Positions 1 to 6,332 of a stretch of 10,023 nucleotides of DNA are shown piece by piece. The position numbers and the translations under genes were made by a program. The notes beneath the pieces are model-generated. The model saw only the letters and a list, made by a program, of their open reading frames with translations. It was not told the origin of the DNA and ran no database searches. Source of the DNA: JACCYQ01 sp036675565 (GTDB taxonomy: Bacteria > Bacteroidota > Bacteroidia > Chitinophagales > Chitinophagaceae); NCBI GenBank assembly GCA_036675565.1, contig JAKFER010000017.1, forward strand, positions 1-10,023. The letters run 5' to 3'. Each line of letters begins with the position of its first letter. The first letter of the stretch is position 1.

Positions 1-2
1 AC

Positions 3-614
3 GGGCCATACATAGTGCGGTACCAGAATTTATTTGGCGATAAAAGAAATTACCTGCGTGGATTTGGTTACCAGGGTGGTGCCAGCAGATCAGGTTGGTC
101 ACGCGAAATTGCGGAACTGAATATTGGCGGAGAATTTAAAGATGCTTTATCAGAACCCGGGCAATGGTCTATTGGTTTTACCGCATTTGGTGAAATTTTA
201 CCTTATCATGAAAACAAGATCAGTTTAGATCCCAATGTAAAAGATAAATGGGGATTGCCGGTTGTTGCTATTGATGCGGAATTAAAAGAAAATGAACTGG
301 CTATGCGTAAAGACATGCAGGAAGATGCCATTGAAATGCTGACCATCGCCGGAATGAAAGATGTACATGGCTATGATGGTGGTTATACCATGGGCATGGG
401 CATTCATGAAATGGGAACAGCCCGTATGGGTCGTGATCCAAAAACGTCCGTATTAAACGGAAACAACCAGGTATGGGATGCATTGAATGTATTTGTAACT
501 GATGGCGCCTGTATGACTTCTGCAGCAGCTGTAAATCCATCCTTAACTTATATGGCGTTGACTGCAAGAGCCGTTGACTTCGCCACTAAAGAAATGAAGA
601 AAGGAAATCTTTAA
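3..614 (+). CDS. GMC-family flavin oxidoreductase, C-terminal part (gene enters from the left edge)
   Basis: The frame is open from the first complete codon at position 3, so the start and the FAD-binding N-terminal domain lie outside the window; the GTG at 15 is not a credible start. About 203 residues are visible and form a GMC C-terminal domain. Counting from the GTG codon, there is a GIHEMGTARMG block at 129-139 and a VNPSLT block at 173-178. They supply the conserved His (131) and Asn (174) that sit over the flavin in GMC enzymes. Enzymes of this family oxidise sugars or alcohols and pass electrons to a quinone or cytochrome. The closest expected relatives are the large subunits of gluconate 2-dehydrogenase-like and glucoside 3-dehydrogenase-like complexes, because a subunit 3 homologue lies two genes downstream. 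The next gene begins 21 bp after the TAA stop, so the genes are probably co-transcribed. The substrate cannot be read from the sequence. Confidence 0.9.
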   Translation, partial: GPYIVRYQNLFGDKRNYLRGFGYQGGASRSGWSREIAELNIGGEFKDALSEPGQWSIGFTAFGEILPYHENKISLDPNVKDKWGLPVVAIDAELKENELAMRKDMQEDAIEMLTIAGMKDVHGYDGGYTMGMGIHEMGTARMGRDPKTSVLNGNNQVWDALNVFVTDGACMTSAAAVNPSLTYMALTARAVDFATKEMKKGNL

Positions 615-635
615 CCCTAAATACGATTATTAAAA

Positions 636-2093
636 ATGAGTGACCAGGAATATAACGGCGCAAAAGGCCGGCGAAAATTTTTAAAAAATACAGCGATTGC
701 AGCAGCGGGATTTATGATAGTTCCGCGACATGTTTTGGGTGGACAAGGATATACTGCACCCAGCGACAGGCTTGTTGTTGCGGGTATTGGTGTAGGTGGA
801 AAAGGTGAAAGCGACTTGTCAAGTTTTTTTAAGTCCGGGAAAGCGGATATTGGTTTTTTATGCGATGTGGATGACCGCAGGGCCGCAACGTCGATCAAGA
901 ATTTTCCCAAAGCAAAATATTATCATGACTGGCGGGAGATGCTGGATAAAGAATCTAAAAACTTTGATGCAGTTTCTGTTTCAACACCCGATCATAACCA
1001 TGCCGTTCAAACACTGGCAGCTATGCAACTGGGTAAACACGTGTATGTACAAAAACCGCTTACCCATGATATTTATGAAGCAAGAATTTTAACCCAAGCT
1101 GCTAATAAATACAAAGTGGTAACCCAAATGGGAAACCAGGGCGCAAGCGGCGATGGTGTCAGGAAATTAATGGAATGGTATAATGCCGGTTTGATCGGGG
1201 ATGTACATACCGTTTATTGCTGGACGGACAGACCCGTTTGGCCGCAAGGCATTCAATGGCCGGCAGTGAAAGCTGATATTCCCAAAGAATTGAAATGGGA
1301 TCTTTGGCTGGGAACGGCACCATACAGGGATTACGTTGAAAAACTGGTTCCTTTTAACTGGCGCGGCTGGTGGGATTATGGAACGGGTGCTTTGGGTGAT
1401 ATGGGTTGTCATATCATTGAACCCGCATTTCGGGTTCTTGGTTTGCAATATGCTACGGATGTACAAGCCAGTGTAGGCACTGTTTATGTTGATGAATTCA
1501 GGAGAGGATATTTTCCTGAAAGCTGTCCCCCATCAAGCCATGTAACACTAAATTTTCCTAAAACCAGTAAAACACAAGGACCGGTTAAACTGCATTGGAT
1601 GGATGGTGGTATTCAACCTGATCGCCCAGAAGAACTGGAAGCTAATGAAGTATTCGGAGATGGTGGCAATGGTGCATTATTCATCGGTACCAAGGGTAAA
1701 ATGATGTGTGGCACCTATGGCGCTAACCCACAGTTACTACCAACATCCCGTACAACGCAGGTTAATGTAAAGCCAACCATTGCCCGTGTACCAAACGGAG
1801 ATGCCGGTCATTATGCACAATGGGTTGAAGCATCCATTGCGGGGCATGGAAAAAAAGAATTGAGTTCGCCATTCGAGATTGCAGGTCCGCTTACAGAAGC
1901 CTTATTAATGGCAAACCTGGCCATCAGGGCACATGATATTCGCAAGCCACGGGAAACAGGTAACGGTTATGTATACCCGGGAAGAAATATCAAATTACTT
2001 TGGGATAACAAACAAATGAAGGTGACTAATTTTGATGACGTTAACCAGTTTGTAAAAAGACAATACCGGGAAGGATACAGTTTAAATTTATAA
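636..2093 (+). CDS. Exported Gfo/Idh/MocA-family oxidoreductase (twin-arginine signal)
   Basis: This 485-residue protein starts with a twin-arginine signal: GRRKFLKNTA at 11-20, then a hydrophobic stretch at 21-30. The Rossmann domain follows, with a dinucleotide-binding glycine cluster AGIGVGGKG at 49-57 and CDVDDRR at 76-82. The family's usual EKP motif reads QKP at 139-141 (VYVQKPL). The C-terminal substrate domain carries GALGDMGCHI at 251-260, with Asp255 and His259 near the expected active site. Family members oxidise, reduce or epimerise sugars and inositols, or cleave glycosides by an oxidation-elimination route, with bound NAD(P). A Tat signal fits export of a folded, cofactor-loaded protein, as in glucose-fructose oxidoreductase. 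The ATG at 636 is chosen because it gives the complete signal and follows an A-rich leader. The gene lies between a GMC dehydrogenase and its likely small subunit. Substrate unknown. Confidence 0.93.
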   Translation: MSDQEYNGAKGRRKFLKNTAIAAAGFMIVPRHVLGGQGYTAPSDRLVVAGIGVGGKGESDLSSFFKSGKADIGFLCDVDDRRAATSIKNFPKAKYYHDWREMLDKESKNFDAVSVSTPDHNHAVQTLAAMQLGKHVYVQKPLTHDIYEARILTQAANKYKVVTQMGNQGASGDGVRKLMEWYNAGLIGDVHTVYCWTDRPVWPQGIQWPAVKADIPKELKWDLWLGTAPYRDYVEKLVPFNWRGWWDYGTGALGDMGCHIIEPAFRVLGLQYATDVQASVGTVYVDEFRRGYFPESCPPSSHVTLNFPKTSKTQGPVKLHWMDGGIQPDRPEELEANEVFGDGGNGALFIGTKGKMMCGTYGANPQLLPTSRTTQVNVKPTIARVPNGDAGHYAQWVEASIAGHGKKELSSPFEIAGPLTEALLMANLAIRAHDIRKPRETGNGYVYPGRNIKLLWDNKQMKVTNFDDVNQFVKRQYREGYSLNL

Positions 2094-2112
2094 CACAACT
2101 AAAAAATATATC

Positions 2113-2673
2113 ATGCAAAGAAGAGAAGCGGTTCAATATATTTCATTACTACTGGGTGGCACACTCATTGGCGCTAACGCGTTCCTTACAGGGTGTAAAA
2201 CCAAAAATGAAGTAAGCTATACTTTTACCGATGAAGACATTGCATTTTTAAATGAAGTAGGTGAAACCATTTTACCTGCTACGGCAACACCGGGAGCCAA
2301 AGCGGCTAACGTGGGTGCATTCATGACGGTTATGGTGAATGATTGTTATGAAGAAAAGGATCAAAAAATATTTCATGAAGGCATTACCAAATTGAAAGAT
2401 GAAAGCGAGAAAAAACTCAATACTTCATTTATGAAAGCCACACCAGAACAGCGTCATGAATTGCTGGTAGCTTTGGACAAAGAACAAAAAGATTACACTT
2501 CTGGTAAAAAAGCCGATGATCCTGCACATTATTTCAGGATGATGAAAGAGCTTACACTGCTGGGTTATTTTACTTCAGAGATCGGACATACACAAGCTCG
2601 CAGGCATGTACCGGTTCCAGGAAAATATGAAGGATGCATCCCTTATAAAAAAGGCGACAAAGCATTTACCTGA
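2113..2673 (+). CDS. Gluconate 2-dehydrogenase subunit 3 family lipoprotein
   Basis: This 186-residue protein has an N-terminal RRE, a hydrophobic segment at 10-25 and a lipobox LTGC ending at Cys28, so it is predicted to be a membrane-anchored lipoprotein. The RR pair suggests Tat export, although the rest of the Tat motif is poor. The mature part shows the subunit 3 pattern: FTDEDIAFLNEVGETILPAT at 38-57, a helical middle, ELTLLGYFTSEIG at 146-158, and VPGKYEGCIP at 168-177. Subunit 3 proteins partner FAD-containing GMC subunits and can carry the export signal for a signal-less large subunit (established for related dehydrogenase complexes). The GMC gene two places upstream is the obvious partner. 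No cytochrome c subunit is encoded in the window; it could lie upstream or be absent. The gene ends in TGA, and the next gene follows after 25 bp. Confidence 0.88.
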   Translation: MQRREAVQYISLLLGGTLIGANAFLTGCKTKNEVSYTFTDEDIAFLNEVGETILPATATPGAKAANVGAFMTVMVNDCYEEKDQKIFHEGITKLKDESEKKLNTSFMKATPEQRHELLVALDKEQKDYTSGKKADDPAHYFRMMKELTLLGYFTSEIGHTQARRHVPVPGKYEGCIPYKKGDKAFT

Positions 2674-2698
2674 TTTTTTTTAATCATAAATAATTACG

Positions 2699-3580
2699 AT
2701 GTCATTGAAAAGAAGATCGTTTATAAAATTAACCGGTGCACTGGCTTCAGGATTTGCTTTACATTCTTTATCATCCTGCAATTTCAATACGCTTGGTTCG
2801 GGGACGGGTGATATTTCTAAAAACTTTGGATTGCAATTGTATACGCTGCGTGATGTAATTGGATCGGATACCCGCAACGTTTTGGAACAAGTTGCTTCTT
2901 TCGGGTATAAACAAATTGAAAGTTATGAAGGCCCGCAAGGTATGTTTTGGGGAATGACGCCAAAAGGTTTTAAGGATTTTATGGATGGACTTGGTATGAA
3001 GATAGTAGCTAGCCACACAGATATTTATAAAGATTTTGAACGCAAAGTGGAAGATGCGGCATCCATCGGCATGGATTACCTGATCTGTCCATGGGTAGGT
3101 CCGCAAAAAACAATTGATGATTACAAAAAAATTGCCGACCAGTTTAATAAAGCCGGGCAAACATGTAAAAATGCTGGTTTGCGTTTTGCATATCACAATC
3201 ATGCATACACGTTTACACCCTTAGAAGGACAACTTCCGCAGGATGTATTTATGAACAATACGGATGCAGACCTGGTAGATTATGAAATGGATATTTATTG
3301 GGTTGTAACTGCTGGTAAAGACCCTGTTGCTGAAATGAAAAAGTATGATGACCGTTACAGGCTGGTTCATGTAAAAGATCGCAAGAAAAATGTTCCGCTT
3401 ACCAATACGGATGCATCCTGTATTTTGGGTGAAGGAAGTATTGATTATCCTTCCGTTTTAAAAGGAGCTAAGAGGTACGGCACAAAATTCTATATTGTTG
3501 AACAGGAAAAATATGAGAACAGTTCTCCAATGGCCAGTGCCCGTGCCAATGCAGCTTACATGAAAAGTCTGCAGGTTTAA
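2699..3580 (+). CDS. Exported sugar phosphate isomerase/epimerase-like TIM-barrel protein
   Basis: This 293-residue protein has a clear Tat-type start (KRRSFIKLTG at 4-13) and a lipobox LSSC ending at Cys27, so it is probably a Tat-exported lipoprotein. The rest is an AP-endonuclease-2-like (xylose isomerase-like) TIM barrel. Likely divalent-metal and catalytic positions are Glu74 (QIESYEG), His166 and His168 (YHNHAY), Glu196 and Asp198 (YEMDIYWV), His224 (VHVKD) and Glu269 (VEQE). Members of this superfamily isomerise or epimerise sugars; some eliminate the aglycone from 3-keto-glycosides. An envelope location makes a phosphorylated substrate unlikely. With a GMC dehydrogenase, its small subunit and a Gfo/Idh/MocA protein upstream, work on an oxidised sugar or glycoside is the best inference. 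Its TAA stop shares the bases TTAA with the cutC stop on the other strand. Family call firm, reaction uncertain. Confidence 0.9.
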   Translation: MSLKRRSFIKLTGALASGFALHSLSSCNFNTLGSGTGDISKNFGLQLYTLRDVIGSDTRNVLEQVASFGYKQIESYEGPQGMFWGMTPKGFKDFMDGLGMKIVASHTDIYKDFERKVEDAASIGMDYLICPWVGPQKTIDDYKKIADQFNKAGQTCKNAGLRFAYHNHAYTFTPLEGQLPQDVFMNNTDADLVDYEMDIYWVVTAGKDPVAEMKKYDDRYRLVHVKDRKKNVPLTNTDASCILGEGSIDYPSVLKGAKRYGTKFYIVEQEKYENSSPMASARANAAYMKSLQV

Positions 3581-4311
3581 GATTCCAGGGCTTCCCGCAA
3601 TGCACTGACTGCTGCCGGATCAATAAAATTATTGGAATAACTTTCTGCAGATGATGCAAAAGCCGGGTGAATAAAATTCATCCGGCTTTTTATTTTTCCT
3701 CTGAGCGACGAATGAAATTCAACGGCACCTGTATGTTCGGCTAACATTTTTATGTTCTCTTTTCTTACACCACTTCCCGGCATGATCACAATGCGGCTAT
3801 CCGCTTCCGTTATAAGATCCCTGATCATATCCTTACCTTCCGGCGCAGCGGGTTGCTGCCCTGAAGTAAGGATACGCTGGCAGCCAATTTTTATCAGGTC
3901 TTCCAAAGCTTTAAACGGATCCTTACACCGGTCGAATGCGCGGTGAAAAGTGATTTCTAAAGGATATGCCGCATTGATCAAAGCCGCTGTTCTTTCCAAA
4001 TCAATTTGACCATCCATATCCAGCATACCAATAACAATGCCTTCACAACCCACTTCTTTACAAAATCGGGTATCTTTTAACATCACCTGGAACTCTTCTT
4101 CAGTATATAAAAAATCGCCACCTCTAGGCCTGATGATTGGGAATATGGGCAGGTTAAAAGAATTCCTGCATTGTTCTATCATTCCCCTGGATGGTGTTGT
4201 GCCTCCTTCATCCAGGTTTGCACATAATTCAATCCTGTCCGCACCACCATCTACGGCAGACTGGGTGGTTTCAAAATCGGATGTGGCTATTTCAATGATA
4301 AATGCTGGCAT
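3577..4311 (-). CDS. cutC: CutC family protein (annotated as copper homeostasis)
   Basis: This 244-residue protein is full length for CutC (about 240-250) and has the family blocks in order: GGADRIELC at 22-30, GGTTPSRG at 36-43, IRPRGGDFLY at 60-69, TFHRAFD at 121-127, ILTSGQ at 147-152, PGSGV at 178-182 and FHSS at 199-202. The fold is a TIM barrel and there is no signal peptide, so it is cytoplasmic. CutC was first linked to copper tolerance in E. coli, but its biochemical function is not settled. Here it is the second gene of a unit with a glycosylasparaginase (37 bp gap) and no copper transporter, chaperone or regulator is nearby. Its C-terminal codons overlap both the terminator and the last bases of the convergent operon. 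Family assignment is near certain; the copper role is inherited annotation only. Confidence 0.96.
   Translation of the reverse strand: MPAFIIEIATSDFETTQSAVDGGADRIELCANLDEGGTTPSRGMIEQCRNSFNLPIFPIIRPRGGDFLYTEEEFQVMLKDTRFCKEVGCEGIVIGMLDMDGQIDLERTAALINAAYPLEITFHRAFDRCKDPFKALEDLIKIGCQRILTSGQQPAAPEGKDMIRDLITEADSRIVIMPGSGVRKENIKMLAEHTGAVEFHSSLRGKIKSRMNFIHPAFASSAESYSNNFIDPAAVSALREALES
3658..3697 (+). terminator. Intrinsic terminator for the + strand operon, inside the cutC coding sequence
   Basis: A 12-bp stem is formed by AGCCGGGTGAAT (3661-3672) and ATTCATCCGGCT (3676-3687) around a three-base AAA loop. The only imperfection is G3667 opposite T3681, a G-U pair in RNA. Three As at 3658-3660 can extend the stem into the T-rich tail TTTTTATTTTT (3687-3697). 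The position 78 bp past the isomerase stop codon suits the end of the + strand transcript. The same bases encode cutC residues 208-218 on the other strand. Read on the - strand the hairpin is followed by only four Ts, so it should be weaker in that direction. Confidence 0.82.
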
Positions 4312-4348
4312 GTGTTCTGTTTTATTTTTGAAATATTCATTCAGTATT

Positions 4349-5380
4349 TTAAAAATAACTTTTTGCTTTCACCAGTTCTTCAACACCTTCTGATTTTAAT
4401 GCATAACTAAAACCAGGTTGCAGCGCAAAAGCGCCAACATCTCCTTTTTTATTCACCGCAAGAAAAGCTACCTGGATATTTTTTGCTTTTTCACCCAAAA
4501 TATGTACCAGCCGGTGAATGGCTTTGCGGCTGGCTTCCTCTGGCAACGAACCTTGTCGCATAAATTCAACCACCGCATAAGATCCGCAAATACGAATCAC
4601 ATCTTCACCCTGCCCTGTTGCGGTACATGCACCAACCGCATTATCAACGTAAAGCCCGGCACCAATTACAGGCGAGTCACCTACCCTCCCACGCATTTTA
4701 AAACCCGCACCACTGGTTGTACAACTGCCACTTAAATTTCCATTTACATCCATAGCTACCATACCAATGGTATCATGATTCCATTCACCATTTTCCAATT
4801 TGGTAGGTGCAAATGGTCCATGTTCCTGTTTGTTCTCGATATTAACAGCAGGCGGTGTATATGCTGATTTTTTCTTCCAGTTATCATAGGCTTTTTGTGC
4901 ATCAGGTGAAAGTTTTTGTTCTTCCAGTTTAAAACCTTCGGCCATAGCAAATGATTGTGCACCTTCACCCACTAACATCACATGCGGGGTTTTTTCCATT
5001 ACCCGCCGCGCCACAGCAATTGGATGTTTGATCCTTTCTAACCCTGCAACGCTTCCGCAATTAAAGTTTTCATCCATGATAGATGCATCCAACGTAACAA
5101 AACCATCCCGGTCCGGGTTAGCACCTAATCCCACACAACAATTCTGAGAGGCTTCTGTTACCATCACACCTTTTTCAACAGCATCCAATGCCCTGCCACC
5201 TGAACTTAAAATTTTCCAGGCTTCCTTGTTGGCCGCCAACCCAGCATCCCAGGTTGAAATAACCACTGGCCTGGTTTTTATTGCTGTTGGATCAAAATCA
5301 CCCGGATTAAAATGCTGTTTTACCAAAAGAGCCACAGAACTTATTGATGAAACTTTTAAAAAATTACGTCGGTTAAACAT
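4349..5380 (-). CDS. N4-(beta-N-acetylglucosaminyl)-L-asparaginase (glycosylasparaginase)
   Basis: This 343-residue Ntn-hydrolase precursor cleaves the GlcNAc-Asn bond left after N-glycan and protein breakdown. It should self-cleave before the threonine of NHDTIGMVAMD (201-211), making Thr204 the catalytic N-terminal residue of the beta chain. Other conserved blocks are TWDAG (43-47), GGRALDAVEKG (61-71), SCTTSG (219-224), RVGDSPVIGAGLYVDN (232-247) and TATGQGE (253-259), which contain the expected substrate-binding Arg232, Asp235, Thr255 and Gly256. The N-terminus NRRNFLK at 3-9, followed by a short hydrophobic run, resembles a Tat signal, and the characterised Elizabethkingia enzyme is periplasmic. 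The start is fixed by the signal and by the 84-bp divergent spacer to the terC-like gene. cutC follows after 37 bp on the same strand and is probably co-transcribed. All key residues are present. Confidence 0.95.
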   Translation of the reverse strand: MFNRRNFLKVSSISSVALLVKQHFNPGDFDPTAIKTRPVVISTWDAGLAANKEAWKILSSGGRALDAVEKGVMVTEASQNCCVGLGANPDRDGFVTLDASIMDENFNCGSVAGLERIKHPIAVARRVMEKTPHVMLVGEGAQSFAMAEGFKLEEQKLSPDAQKAYDNWKKKSAYTPPAVNIENKQEHGPFAPTKLENGEWNHDTIGMVAMDVNGNLSGSCTTSGAGFKMRGRVGDSPVIGAGLYVDNAVGACTATGQGEDVIRICGSYAVVEFMRQGSLPEEASRKAIHRLVHILGEKAKNIQVAFLAVNKKGDVGAFALQPGFSYALKSEGVEELVKAKSYF

Positions 5381-5464
5381 AAATACCCATTTTTGCAGAT
5401 AATGCTGAAATCATAAAAATTGAATCAAATTTTTAAAAAGACCACGGCAAAATACTAATTCATT
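5381..5464. promoter_or_regulatory. Short divergent spacer between the glycosylasparaginase and TerC-family genes
   Basis: These 84 AT-rich bases must contain the 5' signals of both divergent genes. On the - strand there is AAAATTTG, one base from the Bacteroidetes -7 consensus TAnnTTTG, but no -33 element at the expected distance. No Shine-Dalgarno sequence precedes either ATG. A promoter role is inferred from the gene arrangement rather than from a clear motif. Confidence 0.45.
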
Positions 5465-6244
5465 ATGACCTTTCTATTAGAGATTCCAAATTTTACCGAT
5501 CCCAAAATTATCACTGCGCTGATAACGCTTACTTTTTTAGAAATTATTCTGGGTGTTGACAATATCATTTTCATTTCCATTGTCTCCAACAAATTACCCA
5601 AGAGTCAACAACCAAAAGCAAGAACCATCGGTTTGATCCTTGCCATGATCTTTCGTATTTTATTATTACTCGGTATTACCTGGCTGATAGGTTTAACCGA
5701 ACCGGTATTCACCATTGGATTTATTACAGATGACAATGGGCTCCCACTCGGCATCAGCTGGAAGGATATCATCCTGATTTTAGGCGGTATATTTCTCGTT
5801 TTTAAAAGTACACTGGAGATACATCATAAACTGGAAGTTCCGGGTGAAACAGCCAAAGCAGTAAAAGCACCTGCTGTGTTCAGCGCGGTTATCTTACAGA
5901 TCATTTTGGTTGATGCGGTATTTTCTTTTGATTCCATTTTGACTGCCATTGGTTTGATTGATAATGTAGTTATTATGATCATTGCTGTAATCATTTCCAT
6001 GATCATCATGATGATCTTTGCAAGTCCTATCAGCAATTTTATCAATAAACATCCTACACTTCAAATACTGGCTCTGGCTTTCCTGATCCTGATTGGTGTG
6101 CTATTAATTGCAGAAGGTTTTCACCAGCATATCAACAAAGCATATATCTATTCTGCTATTGCCTTTAGCCTTGTAGTGGAGCTTATCAATATGAAAATGC
6201 GAAAGAATCGAAAGCAGGTTCACCTGAACCAGGAAGAACTTTAA
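5465..6244 (+). CDS. TerC-family integral membrane protein
   Basis: This 259-residue protein has about seven hydrophobic segments, roughly at 14-38, 53-78, 101-115, 137-161, 165-187, 198-218 and 226-242. The two acidic TerC signatures are present: FLEIILGVDNIIF at 24-36 (Glu26, Asp32, Asn33) and VDAVFSFDSILTAIG at 149-163 (Asp150, Asp156). A polar loop at 80-100 and a basic C-terminal tail (KMRKNRK at 244-250) are typical. TerC-like proteins such as Alx and YceF-like homologues are implicated in manganese or other metal export; the name comes from a tellurite resistance operon. No ter gene or yybP-ykoY riboswitch-like leader is visible in the short upstream region. It is divergent from the glycosylasparaginase and followed 88 bp later by the FMN reductase gene, which has its own apparent promoter. 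Family sure, ion specificity unknown. Confidence 0.93.
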   Translation: MTFLLEIPNFTDPKIITALITLTFLEIILGVDNIIFISIVSNKLPKSQQPKARTIGLILAMIFRILLLLGITWLIGLTEPVFTIGFITDDNGLPLGISWKDIILILGGIFLVFKSTLEIHHKLEVPGETAKAVKAPAVFSAVILQIILVDAVFSFDSILTAIGLIDNVVIMIIAVIISMIIMMIFASPISNFINKHPTLQILALAFLILIGVLLIAEGFHQHINKAYIYSAIAFSLVVELINMKMRKNRKQVHLNQEEL

Positions 6245-6253
6245 CAGCGACAG

Positions 6254-6328
6254 AATGTCCGTTTTTGAGAATGGCAGTAAATTTGATGTTTAAACATCTA
6301 ATTATTGAACTCAATAAAAACGGACATT
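6254..6328. promoter_or_regulatory. Nested inverted repeats: probable operator of the FMN reductase gene
   Basis: A perfect 13-bp inverted repeat, AATGTCCGTTTTT (6254-6266) and AAAAACGGACATT (6316-6328), is separated by 49 bp. Inside it lie a perfect 14-bp palindrome GATGTTTAAACATC (6285-6298) and a 7-bp hairpin TTATTGA (6302-6308) with TCAATAA (6311-6317). The right arm ends four bases before the ATG. The arrangement suits binding by a dimeric regulator or DNA looping. It lacks a GC-rich stem beside a U-run, so it is a poor terminator candidate for the gene upstream. The regulator is not encoded in the window. Confidence 0.6.
6278..6285 (+). promoter_or_regulatory. Putative Bacteroidetes -7 promoter element for the FMN reductase gene
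   Basis: TAAATTTG matches the Bacteroidetes primary sigma factor -7 consensus TAnnTTTG at every fixed base. Transcription would then begin about 5-8 bases downstream, inside the 14-bp palindrome, and the left arm of the 13-bp repeat would fall near -33. A good -33 TTTG at the usual spacing is not seen, which could mean dependence on an activator. The 8-bp motif alone is weak evidence; its position between the repeats supports it. Confidence 0.5.
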
Positions 6329-6332
6329 TTTT

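Noticed and set aside
15..17. GTG as the true start of the first gene
   Set aside because: The frame is open upstream to the window edge, and the product would lack the FAD-binding domain of the GMC family.
2771..3202. 143-codon open frame on the - strand inside the isomerase gene
   Set aside because: It is fully antisense to a gene with clear family motifs, and its translation shows no recognisable domain.
5381..5464. A manganese (yybP-ykoY) riboswitch ahead of the TerC-family gene
   Set aside because: These 84 bases are AT-rich, are shared with a divergent promoter, and show no paired GC-rich stems or conserved loops of that class.
5824..6045. 73-codon hydrophobic frame opposite the TerC-family gene
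   Set aside because: It is a mirror of codons for membrane segments; hydrophobic low-complexity shadows of this kind are expected.
6254..6328. The 13-bp inverted repeat as terminal repeats of a miniature mobile element
   Set aside because: The element would be only 75 bp, there is no target-site duplication outside the arms (CAG against TT), and no second copy occurs in the window. An operator reading fits better.
6254..6332. The inverted repeat as an intrinsic terminator of the TerC-family gene
   Set aside because: The arms are 49 bp apart and the T-run after the right arm runs straight into the next start codon; spacing and loop size are wrong for an intrinsic terminator.
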